DNA of 64,000 bases from Bradyrhizobium uaiense (GTDB taxonomy: Bacteria > Pseudomonadota > Alphaproteobacteria > Rhizobiales > Xanthobacteraceae), in contig NZ_VKHP01000017.1 in assembly GCF_010811875.1 (NCBI RefSeq), positions 1-64,000 on the forward strand. Direction: 5' to 3'. Position numbers and translations under genes: made by a program. This document shows positions 9,007 through 17,725 of this stretch, in pieces (the first letter of the stretch is position 1; each line of letters starts with the position of its first letter). The notes under the pieces are model-generated. The model did not search any database, was not told where the DNA came from, and saw only the letters and a program-made list of their open reading frames with translations.

Positions 9007-9441
9007 ATGCAGAGATCTCGCGCTATTTTGCGCTTTGATCAGCGTGAGACGACTGTCGGTACGATGCTCTCCGTCGCGCTTCTCGTGCTTCTTGGATCGA
9101 TCGTATGCTCTTCGCAATCATCGGCGTCGACGCTTCGATCCGTTGGCCTGATCGGGGCGCAGGTTGATCAAGCTAGCGACGTCACCAGAGTCGTCGTCGT
9201 CAGACGCGATCGCGCTGCCGCTGGGTCGCCTGGCGGCTTCGTCGCAGGTCCTACAACAGTGGTGCGGCCCGGCTGGTATGGCTGGCCCGTAGGCGGAGCG
9301 ATCGCAGCCGGCGCTGCGCTTGGCTCCGTCACCGCGGCGACCGCGGCAGCATATGCAGGTGCGGCTCCGGCGCCCGGTATGTGCTGGTACTACACCGATC
9401 CGTCCAGGGCCCAGGGTTTCTGGGACTATTGCCCGCGGTAA
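9007..9441 (+). CDS. Small secreted hypothetical protein
   Basis: A 144-aa protein. The ATG is preceded by AAAGGAG at proper distance. Residues 18-45 form a hydrophobic segment (MLSVALLVLLGSIV) ending in SASA, a probable Sec signal. The mature part has a Gly/Ala-rich stretch (AIAAGAALGSVTAATAAAYAG) and ends in a Cys/Trp-containing tail, CWYYTDPSRAQGFWDYC. Such tails recur in short exported proteins of Bradyrhizobiaceae, but I know of no function. The two cysteines of the tail could form a disulfide. Confidence 0.7.
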   Translation: MQRSRAILRFDQRETTVGTMLSVALLVLLGSIVCSSQSSASTLRSVGLIGAQVDQASDVTRVVVVRRDRAAAGSPGGFVAGPTTVVRPGWYGWPVGGAIAAGAALGSVTAATAAAYAGAAPAPGMCWYYTDPSRAQGFWDYCPR

Positions 9442-9468
9442 TTCTGATCAGCGTTGGGAACAGGCGTC

Positions 9469-10476
9469 ATGGTGCGGGCTGGCGCGGAGCGCAACGAGCA
9501 ACCGTCGGATCGTGTCAATACTGATGACATGATCTGGATACCCGGCGGGACGTTCCGCATGGGCTCGGACCGGCATTACCCCGAGGAAGCGCCGGCGCAT
9601 CAGGTCACGGTCGACGGCTTCTGCATCGAGCGAACTCCGGTGACGAACCGGCAGTTCAAGAATTTCGTGAGAGCAACCGGCTATGTCACGACGGCTGAAA
9701 TTCCGCCGGACCCAAACGACTATCCCGGGGCATTGCCGGAGATGCTCTATGCCGGCTCGCTGGTGTTTTCGCCACTCCCGCGCGTCGGGGATCTGCGCGA
9801 TTTGAGCCAATGGTGGACCTTCATGAAGGGCGCCGACTGGCGGCATCCTTATGGTCCGAAGAGCAACATCAATGTTCTCGACCATCATCCGGTCGTGCAT
9901 ATCTCCTTCCATGATGCGCAGGCTTATGCCAAATGGGCCGGCAAGGATCTACCAACCGAAGCCGAATGGGAGTTTGCAGCACGTAGCGGACTAGACGAGG
10001 CCGAGTTCGCCTGGGGTGACGCACTGACGCCTGACGGTGCCCATATGGCCAACACCTGGCAGGGTGCTTTCCCGAACCAGAATCTTTGCGAGGACGGCTA
10101 CGAGCGGACGTCGCCGGTGACGGCATTTCCAGCGAACGGCTATGGCGTTCACGACATGATCGGAAATGTCTGGGAGTGGACGTCCGATTGGTGGTCGTCG
10201 AAGCACGATGCCGATCCGGCCAAGCCGTGCTGTATTCCGCAAAATCCGCGCGGCGGTCCGGAAGACGCCAGCTACGATCTACGTCAGCCCACGGTCAGGA
10301 TTCCACGAAAAGTCCTGAGGGGCGGCTCGCATCTGTGCGCACCAAACTATTGCCGCCGCTATCGCCCGGCGGCACGCCACGCCGAGCCGGTCGATACTTC
10401 GACCAGTCATGTTGGCTTCCGGTGCGTGGTGCGCCCGAACCGACCGCAGCCGATCCAAGAGCTTTCAGAAATTTAG
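9469..10476 (+). CDS. Formylglycine-generating enzyme (sulfatase-modifying factor)
   Basis: A 335-aa FGE-sulfatase domain protein. The N-terminus has the family signature MIWIPGGTFRMGSD; the middle has PVVHISFHDAQAYAKWAGK, LPTEAEWEFAARSG and GNVWEWTSDWW; the end has RVLRGGSHLCAPNYCRRYR, in which the two cysteines match the catalytic copper-binding pair of FGE, and HVGFRCV. It oxidises the active-site cysteine of sulfatases to formylglycine in the cytoplasm. The next gene, 10 bp downstream, is a Cys-type sulfatase and the obvious substrate. The ATG at 9469 is preferred over a TTG at 9454. Confidence 0.9.
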   Translation: MVRAGAERNEQPSDRVNTDDMIWIPGGTFRMGSDRHYPEEAPAHQVTVDGFCIERTPVTNRQFKNFVRATGYVTTAEIPPDPNDYPGALPEMLYAGSLVFSPLPRVGDLRDLSQWWTFMKGADWRHPYGPKSNINVLDHHPVVHISFHDAQAYAKWAGKDLPTEAEWEFAARSGLDEAEFAWGDALTPDGAHMANTWQGAFPNQNLCEDGYERTSPVTAFPANGYGVHDMIGNVWEWTSDWWSSKHDADPAKPCCIPQNPRGGPEDASYDLRQPTVRIPRKVLRGGSHLCAPNYCRRYRPAARHAEPVDTSTSHVGFRCVVRPNRPQPIQELSEI

Positions 10477-10486
10477 GGAGTATCGA

Positions 10487-12139
10487 ATGATTGATGACGC
10501 CAAGAAAGACAACGTTCGGACCGGTCAAGTCCAGAAGGGTGGCCGAATGCTTCGCAAGCTGCTTGCAGCGGCAGTTGTTGCAACCAGTCTCTCGCCACTG
10601 ACATTTTCGGCATCAGCGCAGCAGGCCAACGCCGCGAAACCGAACATTCTTGTTATTTGGGGCGACGACATCGGTTTCTGGAATGTCAGTGCTTATAGCC
10701 ATGGCGCGATGGGCTATCGCACGCCGAACATCGACCGGATCGCCAAGGAAGGCGCAATTTTCACGGACCACTACGGTCAGCCGAGTTGCACCGCGGGCCG
10801 AGCTGCGTTCATCACCGGCCAGTTGCCGATCCGGTCCGGGATGACCACGGTCGGTCTGCCGGGCGATCATCTGGGCCTCAAGCCGGAAACCGTAACGCTG
10901 GCCGAGGTTCTGAAAACCCGGGGATATGCCACCGGCCAGTTCGGCAAGAACCACCTCGGCGACCGGAACGAACATTTCCCGACCGTTCACGGCTTCGACG
11001 AGTTCTTCGGCAATCTCTATCACCTGAACGTGTCCGAGGAGCCGGAGATGGACGGTTACCCGACTGATCCAGCATTCAAGGCGAAATACGGCCCGCGCGG
11101 CGTCATGCATTGTTACGCCACCGCGACGGATCAGCCGGGCGAGGATCCACGCTATGGCAAATGGGGCAAGCAGAAATGCGAGGATACGGGACAATTGACA
11201 CGCAAGCGCATGGAGCGCGTCGACGATGAATTCATCGATGGCGCGTTCAAGTTCATGGACAAGTCCGTTTCCGAGAAGAAGCCTTTCTTCATCTGGCTGA
11301 ATACGAGCCGCATGCATGTCTTCACGCATGCGCCGGCCGAGTATCACGAACGTTGCAAGGAGTTCACCGGTGGCGACGATCCGCATTGTGCCGGCATGAT
11401 CCAGCATGACGACAACATCGGCTCGGTGCTCAAGAAACTTCAGGATCTCGGCATCGCTGATAATACGATTGTGGTCTATTCGTCCGACAACGGTCCAGAA
11501 CATTCCACATGGCCGTTCGGCGCAACGACGCCCTATCGCGGCGAAAAGATGACGACTTGGGAGGGGGCGATCCGCGTGCCGATGATGGTGCGTTGGCCGG
11601 GAAAGATCCCTGCCGGAAGTGAGCTCAACGGTATTCAGTCGCATGAGGACGTGTTCGTCACCCTCGCTGCCGTCGCCGGTGCGACCGACATCAAGGAGCG
11701 TATGGCCAAGGGCGACGATCTCGGAACCGGCGTCGTCAAGAAAAACTACCTCGATGGCTTCAACAATCTCGACTACTGGGAAGGGAAGACGAACAAATCC
11801 GCGCGCAACTTCATGATCTATTACGCGGAAAACCACATTCAGGCCGTGCGCGTGGATCGGTGGAAGGGGCATTTCGCCATGCGCGACGGGTATTACGGCA
11901 CGACCACTGCGGCTGAAATCCCATGGATATTCAACATCCGACAGGATCCGTTCGAATCGTTCGATCAGGCTCCGGGCCCGCGAGCGCTCGTATCCCAGGC
12001 GCATACCTATGCAACCTACATGATCAAGGACATCGTGGAGGCGCATGTGAAGACCCTCGCCGAGTTTCCGCCTGTGCAGAAAGGCAACTCGCTGAGCATG
12101 GATCAACTGATTGAAGGCATGCAGAAGGGAGCTCAGTGA
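10487..12139 (+). CDS. Arylsulfatase, Cys-type, secreted
   Basis: A 550-aa sulfatase. After a hydrophobic signal segment ending in SASAQ near residue 45, the alkaline-phosphatase-fold domain starts with KPNILVIWGDDIG, whose Asp pair binds calcium. The modification site is SCTAGRAAFITG, a C-x-A-x-R form of the sulfatase motif, so activity needs formylglycine formation by the adjacent enzyme. YSSDNGPEHSTWP supplies the second metal-binding Asp/Asn. The ATG at 10487 has AGGGAG 7 bases upstream. Substrate (aryl sulfate, choline sulfate or sugar sulfate) is not evident. It likely hydrolyses organosulfates in the periplasm for sulfur supply. Confidence 0.9.
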   Translation: MIDDAKKDNVRTGQVQKGGRMLRKLLAAAVVATSLSPLTFSASAQQANAAKPNILVIWGDDIGFWNVSAYSHGAMGYRTPNIDRIAKEGAIFTDHYGQPSCTAGRAAFITGQLPIRSGMTTVGLPGDHLGLKPETVTLAEVLKTRGYATGQFGKNHLGDRNEHFPTVHGFDEFFGNLYHLNVSEEPEMDGYPTDPAFKAKYGPRGVMHCYATATDQPGEDPRYGKWGKQKCEDTGQLTRKRMERVDDEFIDGAFKFMDKSVSEKKPFFIWLNTSRMHVFTHAPAEYHERCKEFTGGDDPHCAGMIQHDDNIGSVLKKLQDLGIADNTIVVYSSDNGPEHSTWPFGATTPYRGEKMTTWEGAIRVPMMVRWPGKIPAGSELNGIQSHEDVFVTLAAVAGATDIKERMAKGDDLGTGVVKKNYLDGFNNLDYWEGKTNKSARNFMIYYAENHIQAVRVDRWKGHFAMRDGYYGTTTAAEIPWIFNIRQDPFESFDQAPGPRALVSQAHTYATYMIKDIVEAHVKTLAEFPPVQKGNSLSMDQLIEGMQKGAQ

Positions 12140-12353
12140 CGCGGGTCTGATTGAACCGAGGTATGCGCACTTCAATCGGGGCGCATGTTCTGAATGATCC
12201 GTTCGAACATCGAGCGATGGAAGCCGCGTTTACACGCGGCCTCCCCAATTGGCCGCGCTGAGAGGCGCATATTCTGATCACGATCGTATCAACGATCCCG
12301 GCAAGCGTAACCCGTCCTACGGGACCACGAGCCGCCGAATGAAGGTAAGAGCA

Positions 12354-12692
12354 ATGAAACTTGGAAACCATCTGAGCTTGGCGCTGGTGGCTGGCGCATT
12401 GATGCTTTCACCAGCGAAGGCACAAACCCCACTAACCGCCTATACCGACGCAAACGGCTTTATTGACGTGCAAGCGCTAACCTGCGCGCAGCTTGCAGGC
12501 ACCTACCAGGAAGACGCCGACATGTTGGCCGCTTGGTACAGCGGTTGGTACAACGGTCTCGCCAAAAAGCACTTCGCGCACATTACCCGGGCGAAGTCCG
12601 GTGAGCATCAGTTGATCCTCTATTGTAAAGCCCATCCCGGTGTGAAGATCATCGAGGCGATCGACGTCCTCATGAAAGACGAAGGCAAGTAG
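12354..12692 (+). CDS. HdeA/HdeB-like periplasmic protein
   Basis: A 112-aa protein with a signal peptide (LSLALVAGALMLSPAKAQ) and a mature domain of about 85 residues with two cysteines, LTCAQLAGTY and LILYCKAHPG, placed as in the HdeA/HdeB family of acid-stress chaperones. The pattern WYSGWYNG between the cysteines is common in alphaproteobacterial HdeB-like proteins. It probably binds unfolded periplasmic proteins. The 214-bp region before it (12140-12353) holds no gene that I can recognise. Confidence 0.7.
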   Translation: MKLGNHLSLALVAGALMLSPAKAQTPLTAYTDANGFIDVQALTCAQLAGTYQEDADMLAAWYSGWYNGLAKKHFAHITRAKSGEHQLILYCKAHPGVKIIEAIDVLMKDEGK

Positions 12693-12745
12693 TTCGAAAA
12701 GCGCAGGCGCCCCTGTCGCTGCGTCTGGACGGCGAGGGGATCATC

Positions 12746-12988
12746 GTGAGCGGATACGACATCTTCGCTTGGATCGTGCTGATCATACTGCTCGCGAGTG
12801 CGGTTGGCGTGTTCTGCATCGCCGGTTGGCTGCCGGGACACATCGCGAAGGCGCGTGGTCATCCGTGGGCGCAGGCCGTCACGGTCGCCGGTTGGATCAC
12901 ACTGATCTGCGGATTCGCGTTTTGGCCACTCGCGTTCAGCTGGGCCTATGTTGATGTGCCCGCGCCGCGCAAGACGGAGAACGTGTGA
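12746..12988 (+). CDS. DUF3302 inner-membrane protein
   Basis: An 80-aa protein with two hydrophobic segments, residues 6-28 and 45-68, separated by a short loop GHIAKARGHPWAQAV. This matches the DUF3302 family (YiaW of E. coli), which is encoded with an HlyD-type protein (YiaV). Here too the stop codon overlaps the ATG of an HlyD-like gene. The start is GTG, with GGCGAGG upstream. Function of the family is unknown; it is likely a partner of the adjacent periplasmic adaptor. Confidence 0.75.
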   Translation: MSGYDIFAWIVLIILLASAVGVFCIAGWLPGHIAKARGHPWAQAVTVAGWITLICGFAFWPLAFSWAYVDVPAPRKTENV

Positions 12989-13929
12989 TGGGCGTCGTGA
13001 TTATCAACAGCTATCTCGTGCTGTTGTTTCTGCTCGTGCATTTCAAGATCGTGCCCTTTAACCTGTTCTGGAAGCTATCCCCGTTCCTCGTATTACTTCT
13101 GACCATGTTCGGGCTGCTTATCCCGATGAATTGGGGTGCGCCTCAAGGCTCAGCCCTTGTGGTACGCAATGCTGTGTCGATCGTTCCTGACGTGGCCGGC
13201 GAAGTGATCGACGTGCCCGTCACAGCCAATGTTCCGCTGAAAGCCGGCGACGTGTTGTTCAGGATCGATCCGACCCCTTTTGATGCGCAAGTGCAGGTCA
13301 TCAATGCACAATTGAAGCTGGCGTCGACGCGCCTGTCGCAGATGACGACACTGTACGAGCGTGACGCGGGCCGCGCCTTCGACGTCGAGCAGCGGCAATC
13401 TGAAGTCGATCAGCTCAAGGGCCAGCTCCAGGCCGCGCAGTGGAATCTCGACAAGGCGGTGGTGAAGGCGCCAGCAGATGGCTACGTCACGAACCTTGCG
13501 CTGCGCAAGGGCGCGAGGGTTGCTAACTTGCCGTTGTCACCGGTCATGGCGTTCATCGATACGTCCGACGCGATAATCGGTGTTGAGATCAACCAAATCG
13601 ACGCGCGCTACATCTTGCCGGGCCAGGAGATCGAGGCAACCTTCAAGTTTGTGCCGGGGCGAATCTATTCCGGCAGAGTTGAAGGCGTGCTCCAGGCGGT
13701 AGCAACGGGCCAGGTACAGACCTCGGGTACCGCCGTTCTACCGAAGGCGGTCGAGGCCGTGCCCTTCGTCGTGCGGATCAGGCTGGATGACCAAGAAGTC
13801 ACGCGTCGGTTGCCCGCCGGCGCGAGTGGCACGGTCGCGATCTACACCGATCACCTGAAGCCGACTCACATCGTGCGCCGCGTGCTTCTGCGCCAAGTAG
13901 CGATTCTCAACTACGTCAACCCGTTCTGA
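12988..13929 (+). CDS. HlyD/YiaV-like membrane fusion protein
   Basis: A 313-aa adaptor. Two N-terminal hydrophobic segments (residues 5-23 and 28-47) anchor it in the inner membrane. SIVPDVAGEVIDVPVTANVP is the first lipoyl half, the middle (residues 105-150) is a short coiled coil, and VVKAPADGYVTNLALRKGAR is the second lipoyl half, followed by a beta-barrel part. The start overlaps the DUF3302 stop (TGATG). Such pairs are known in enterobacteria as yiaVW. No inner-membrane pump or outer-membrane channel of the usual kind follows, but the next gene encodes an outer-membrane-like protein. Confidence 0.78.
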   Translation: MGVVIINSYLVLLFLLVHFKIVPFNLFWKLSPFLVLLLTMFGLLIPMNWGAPQGSALVVRNAVSIVPDVAGEVIDVPVTANVPLKAGDVLFRIDPTPFDAQVQVINAQLKLASTRLSQMTTLYERDAGRAFDVEQRQSEVDQLKGQLQAAQWNLDKAVVKAPADGYVTNLALRKGARVANLPLSPVMAFIDTSDAIIGVEINQIDARYILPGQEIEATFKFVPGRIYSGRVEGVLQAVATGQVQTSGTAVLPKAVEAVPFVVRIRLDDQEVTRRLPAGASGTVAIYTDHLKPTHIVRRVLLRQVAILNYVNPF

Positions 13930-13962
13930 AGTGCATTGAGCAGACACAAGGAAACAGCCAAG

Positions 13963-14967
13963 ATGCTCCCTCATCTCAAGACAATTGGTGCAGGCGGGCT
14001 TTGTGCGCTCACCTTGCTTCTAGCTCCACACTCCGCGTGCGCGGATGAAGGCGGCATCAGCTTCTGGCTGCCCGGTAATTTCGGCAGCCTTGCCGCGGTG
14101 CCGGGCACGCCGGGCTGGTCCTGGGCGACGGTCTATTACCACACCGAGGTCTCTTCCGCCGCCGGAGCGCGCTTCCCGCGCGGTGGGCGGCTCGATGTTG
14201 GCGTCGGCGGGCAGGGCGATCTCGCGTTTTTCGGCCCAACCTACACGTTCGCGGTGCCGGGTCTCGGTGCAGTCGGCTCAGTCAGCGTGCTCGGCATCGG
14301 CGGTCGCAACAATGCCTCCGTTGCCGCGTCGCTGACAGGGCCGCTCGGCAATACGATCAACCTGTCGCGCTCCGAGGCGCTGACTGACATTGGCGACGTC
14401 ATTCCACAGGTCACGCTGAAGTGGAACAGGGGCGTCAACAACATCATGATCTACGGTATGGGCGACATTCCGGTCGGCGCCTACGATCCGAAGCGCCTCG
14501 CCAATCTTGGCATTGGCCATGGTGCAATGGATTTCGGCGGCGGATACACTTATTTCAATCCGCAGACCGGCAACGAATTGTCCGGGGTCGTCGGTTTCAC
14601 CTACAATTTCAAGAATCCCGATACGCAATATCAGAGCGGCGTCGACTTCCATTTTGACTGGGGCGCGTCGCGCTTCGTCACGCCGAATGTGCAACTCGGC
14701 CTAGTCGGCTACGTGATGCAGCAGATTTCCGACGATACCGGCCCGGGCGCAACGCTGGGTGGCTTCCGCTCGCGCATCGCCGGCGTCGGGCCCCAGGTCG
14801 GGTTCATGTTCCCGGTCGGGGATATGCAGGGCTATCTCAACATCAAGGGCTATAAGGAATTCGCTGCCGAGAACCGTCCTGAGGGTTGGAACACGTGGGT
14901 CACGTTCGCGATCTCGCCGGCACCGCCTGAGCCGGGGACGGCGAAGCCGATCGTGCGGAAATACTAG
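13963..14967 (+). CDS. Outer-membrane-like protein of the phenol-degradation MetA/SphA family
   Basis: A 334-aa protein with a signal peptide ending in SACADE near residue 27. The mature sequence begins GGISFWLPGNFGSLAAVPG, the hallmark of the MetA-pathway/SphA family of beta-rich outer-membrane proteins found in aromatic-degradation clusters. Alternating hydrophobic residues and many glycines fit a beta-barrel. It may be an import channel for a hydrophobic compound or the outer partner of the adjacent HlyD-like protein; nothing decides between these. ATG at 13963 follows AAGGAAA. Confidence 0.7.
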   Translation: MLPHLKTIGAGGLCALTLLLAPHSACADEGGISFWLPGNFGSLAAVPGTPGWSWATVYYHTEVSSAAGARFPRGGRLDVGVGGQGDLAFFGPTYTFAVPGLGAVGSVSVLGIGGRNNASVAASLTGPLGNTINLSRSEALTDIGDVIPQVTLKWNRGVNNIMIYGMGDIPVGAYDPKRLANLGIGHGAMDFGGGYTYFNPQTGNELSGVVGFTYNFKNPDTQYQSGVDFHFDWGASRFVTPNVQLGLVGYVMQQISDDTGPGATLGGFRSRIAGVGPQVGFMFPVGDMQGYLNIKGYKEFAAENRPEGWNTWVTFAISPAPPEPGTAKPIVRKY

Positions 14968-14986
14968 TGAGGCAACGAAAGTCAGG

Positions 14987-15640
14987 ATGAGCGACGCGCG
15001 CGGGACCAGCCGGCGACCGATCCGGATCGGTTTCCGCACCTCGATCGTTACGGTGTTCATCGCCGTGGTTCTGGTGATGGGACTGACGCTGGTCTATCTC
15101 AGCTTCAAGCGCGTCTCATCGATCACAGAGACTGCGGCGAGCACCTTTATCGACAAGGTGGCGCAGCTCGGCGCCGATCGCATCGACTCCCAGTTCAAGG
15201 GCGTTCGCGACTCACTCGCGATCCTCGCCGGTCTGCCGCCGATCCAAGAGGCCGACCTCGCTGACAATACCAGGCTGTACAGCCTGATGGCAGCAACAAC
15301 CCCCAGCTCTTCAGTCTCTATGTCGGATATGAGGATGGCTCGTTCCTGGAAATGGACGTGATCGACCGTGCCAAGCCCGGCTTTCGCAAGAGCCTGAATG
15401 TCGATGAAGACGCGGTCTACCGCGTCGTGATCATTTCCCGCACCGGCTCGGCAGCCGCACCACCAGTAACGCAGTTCCTTTCGGAGAATCTGATTCAGGT
15501 CGCGGAGATTGCCGGGCCGGCATCTTACGACCCGCGCCGGCGGCCTTGGTATGTGGAGGCCTTTAAAGATGACAAGACGCTGTTGACGGGACCTTACGTG
15601 GTTCATTACTCCGAGCGGACCAGTCTATCGTTGAGAAAGT
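14987..15640 (+). pseudogene. Truncated, frameshifted sensor (adenylate cyclase-type Cache) gene
   Basis: Frame one encodes a basic N-terminus, a transmembrane helix (TVFIAVVLVMGLTLVYLSF) and the start of an extracytoplasmic Cache sensor (SLAILAGLPP). Near 15285-15305 the coding potential jumps to another frame, which continues as LFSLYVGYEDGSFLEMDVID and YDPRRRPWYVEAF...LLTGPYV, typical of the sensors of adenylate/guanylate cyclases. The C-terminal half, HAMP and catalytic domain are missing: the sequence passes directly into a small unrelated ORF at 15643. Two lesions, a frameshift and a deletion, make it a clear pseudogene at the left edge of the stress island. Confidence 0.7.
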
Positions 15641-15642
15641 CC

Positions 15643-15807
15643 ATGAAGAAAAAATTCGATCCTGCGCCCATCGACAAGCTCGCGGTCGATCCCAAGAAGG
15701 CGATCGAGGCGGACATGAAGCAAACCAAACTCGAGGAAGGTCTCGAAGAAACGTTTCCGGCTTCCGATCCCGTGAGCGAGACTCAACCGAAACCCTCAAA
15801 ATACTAG
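15643..15807 (+). CDS. Small conserved ETFPASDP-motif protein
   Basis: A 54-aa acidic/basic protein without signal or membrane segment. Its C-terminal half holds LEEGLEETFPASDPVS, a motif that I recognise from small proteins of unknown function common in Rhizobiales and other proteobacteria, often near stress genes. The ATG at 15643 lies inside the open frame of the broken cyclase, so the annotation could be misread as a fusion. No strong ribosome binding site is visible. Confidence 0.6.
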   Translation: MKKKFDPAPIDKLAVDPKKAIEADMKQTKLEEGLEETFPASDPVSETQPKPSKY

Positions 15808-15881
15808 TCATCCTGCGACGTCGTCCACGGCAATCATAGATTGGCGCCGAGATACGACGGGAGTCACTCGAGTCGCACGGG

Positions 15882-16853
15882 TCAGTCGGACAGGTCGGCG
15901 AGAAACTGCCGCGGCGGTACGAAGAACGTTGCTCCAGAGACGGGTGTTGAGTAGTCGAGGATGCGATCGTGAAGCGGAGGCGGATCTCCGATAAACATCC
16001 GCTCAAGCATTTTCTCGATAACCCACAAATGCCGCGAGTAGCCGATGAAGTAGGTCCCGTACTCTCCTCGCCCGGGCACCGCGAACGGCATGTTGTCACG
16101 CAGAATATCATGCTCGCCCTCTTCATCAGTGATGGTGCAGAGTGTTTTGTGAGACTTCTGCCCTTCACTCGCGTCCGCCAGCTCGACATTGTCGAACTTG
16201 GTCCGGCCGATGATGGCCTCTTGCGTTTCGGCGGCCTGAGCCCGCCAGGCAGCCAGATTGTGGAGGTATTTCTGGACAACTACATAGCTGCCGCCGGCAT
16301 GGTCCGGATCTTCGTCCCCAACGAGAGTCGCGGCGGGGAGATCGAGACCATCGGGGTTCGCCGTGCCATCCACGAACTCCAGCAGGTCGCGGCCGTCGAA
16401 ATACCGGAAGCCTGCGACATCGTCCACGGCGATGACTGCGTCGCCGAAGGCCTCCAGCAGGATCTTCTCAAACTCGATGATAAGATCGGTCGAAGCGGCG
16501 CGGATATGGCAAAGCAGATCTCCCGGCGTTGATATCGCGGTATGCTTGGCTCCCTTGATCTCCCTGAACGCGGTGAGCTCCCTGGGTTCCGCTTTGCCGG
16601 TGAGAGTCAGCCAGACGCGATGCCCGATTCCCACGTTGGCGGTGAATGTCTCGCCGTTGGCACGTCCCCGGATATCCTTGATGAGATCGGCGGTCGAACC
16701 GAGGACTGCACGAACCGTCTCAAGAGCCTGATCGCCGGGATTGATTGCTAGTACGAGGAAGGCCGCCGACGCGGTCATTGGCGCATCGATGTATTGGGGC
16801 TCGGAGTCAATCGCGCGATGCCGCGCCTCCGGGGTCTGCGTTGCGTTGGACAC
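15882..16853 (-). CDS. DyP-type heme peroxidase (YfeX-like, no encapsulin tag)
   Basis: A 323-aa dye-decolorizing peroxidase. The conserved distal Asp motif (GxxDG) is FVDGTANPDG; RYFDGRDLLEF and AGGSYVVVQKYLHNLAAW are further family blocks, and FIGYSRHLWVIEKMLERMF lies near the C-terminus. The start is taken as GTG at 16853, which has GGGAGG 10 bases upstream; a longer frame begins at 16910. Unlike the second DyP of this window it has no terminal cargo-loading peptide, so it should act free in the cytoplasm. It is divergent from the sigma-54 promoter at 17135, but no -24/-12 element faces it. Confidence 0.88.
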   Translation of the reverse strand: MSNATQTPEARHRAIDSEPQYIDAPMTASAAFLVLAINPGDQALETVRAVLGSTADLIKDIRGRANGETFTANVGIGHRVWLTLTGKAEPRELTAFREIKGAKHTAISTPGDLLCHIRAASTDLIIEFEKILLEAFGDAVIAVDDVAGFRYFDGRDLLEFVDGTANPDGLDLPAATLVGDEDPDHAGGSYVVVQKYLHNLAAWRAQAAETQEAIIGRTKFDNVELADASEGQKSHKTLCTITDEEGEHDILRDNMPFAVPGRGEYGTYFIGYSRHLWVIEKMLERMFIGDPPPLHDRILDYSTPVSGATFFVPPRQFLADLSD

Positions 16854-17047
16854 TGTGATCGCACCTCCCTCGTCGAACAGGATCGTCTCTTCAGGTCTGT
16901 TGCATGGCAACGTGTCGCCGCGGCGTCTGTCCGGGTATTGTCGCGAGATCCGTTGCTCGCTCTAATCTGGCGGAACATCTCATGTCGTGCAATCGTGCAC
17001 TGACTCACCCAGCGTGATCGGGCAGTGTGTTCCGGGCGAAGTCGATA

Positions 17048-17150
17048 GACAAATTGTCCGCAACGACACAGACAAATTGTCCGGCGTCGGTCTACGCCGC
17101 GTTCCAGATCGCTGGCACTGCGGCGCGTTAGAAATGGCACATCTATTGCT
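17048..17150 (+). promoter_or_regulatory. Sigma-54 promoter with paired activator sites (GNAT gene)
   Basis: The -24/-12 element is TGGCACATCTATTGCT at 17135-17150, with GG and GC separated by 10 bp. Two perfect copies of GACAAATTGTC lie at 17048-17058 and 17071-17081, 23 bp apart; the proximal one is centred 60 bp upstream of the -24 GG. At the place where the other promoters of this set have an IHF site (17105-17117) only a degenerate match is found. Confidence 0.85.
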
Positions 17151-17158
17151 CGAAGCGC

Positions 17159-17653
17159 TTGCGATCACGTCGTGAAGTTGACCGTTTCGCTACGGCAAAT
17201 ATTCGAATAGTCGCTGCGAAGCCGGGTGCGATCGAGCTGGCGATCTGCGCGCGTTGGCGTGTCAATGCATTCTCGATGCCTCGTACTTCCTTCGAGCAAG
17301 AGTTGAGGTCATTGCAACAGTTTTCTGCCGATCAGAGCCTCGGCGTGCTGCTTGTCGCGAAAGAAGATGGCGCACCAATCGGCGCTTGCCTCTTGGTCGA
17401 GTCCGAGTTCGAGCCGAACCACGATGTCGCGCCATGGCTCACAGGTCTGTTCGTTATCCCCGAGCATCGCAAAGAAGGAGCGGGATCCATCCTGGTGCGA
17501 GCGATCGAGGATCAGGCGCGGCAGCGCGGATTTTCCCGGTTAAACCTGTATACATCAGAGGCAGCCGGATTCTATGCGCGGCTCGGATGGTCGATCGCCG
17601 ATCGCACCTGCTGGAGGGGCGTTGATGCAACGCTCATGGTTCGCGATCTGTGA
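17159..17653 (+). CDS. GNAT family N-acetyltransferase
   Basis: A protein of up to 164 aa. The acetyl-CoA binding motif of the GNAT fold is seen as TGLFVIPEHRKEGAGSILVRAI, here with ten residues between the beta-4 strand and the pyrophosphate loop, and the C-terminal motif FYARLGWSI is typical. It resembles acetyltransferases of small molecules and antibiotics, but the acceptor is unknown. The start is uncertain: the TTG at 17159 coincides with the transcription start predicted from the sigma-54 element, so the real start may be leaderless, or a non-ATG codon downstream. First gene behind an island-type promoter, so it should be stress-induced. Confidence 0.75.
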   Translation: MRSRREVDRFATANIRIVAAKPGAIELAICARWRVNAFSMPRTSFEQELRSLQQFSADQSLGVLLVAKEDGAPIGACLLVESEFEPNHDVAPWLTGLFVIPEHRKEGAGSILVRAIEDQARQRGFSRLNLYTSEAAGFYARLGWSIADRTCWRGVDATLMVRDL

Positions 17654-17725
17654 AGTGATGTCATGAAGTCGTTCTAGACCCGGCCGTCACGCCAGCTTCC
17701 CTGGGCACCTTGGCAAGGCCTCCGG

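Noticed and set aside
10613..12175. 520-codon minus-strand frame opposite the sulfatase gene
   Set aside because: Shadow of the sulfatase; no recognisable domain.
16854..17047. Divergent sigma-54 promoter for the DyP gene at 15882
   Set aside because: The best minus-strand candidate has a 9-bp instead of a 10-bp spacing and a poor core.
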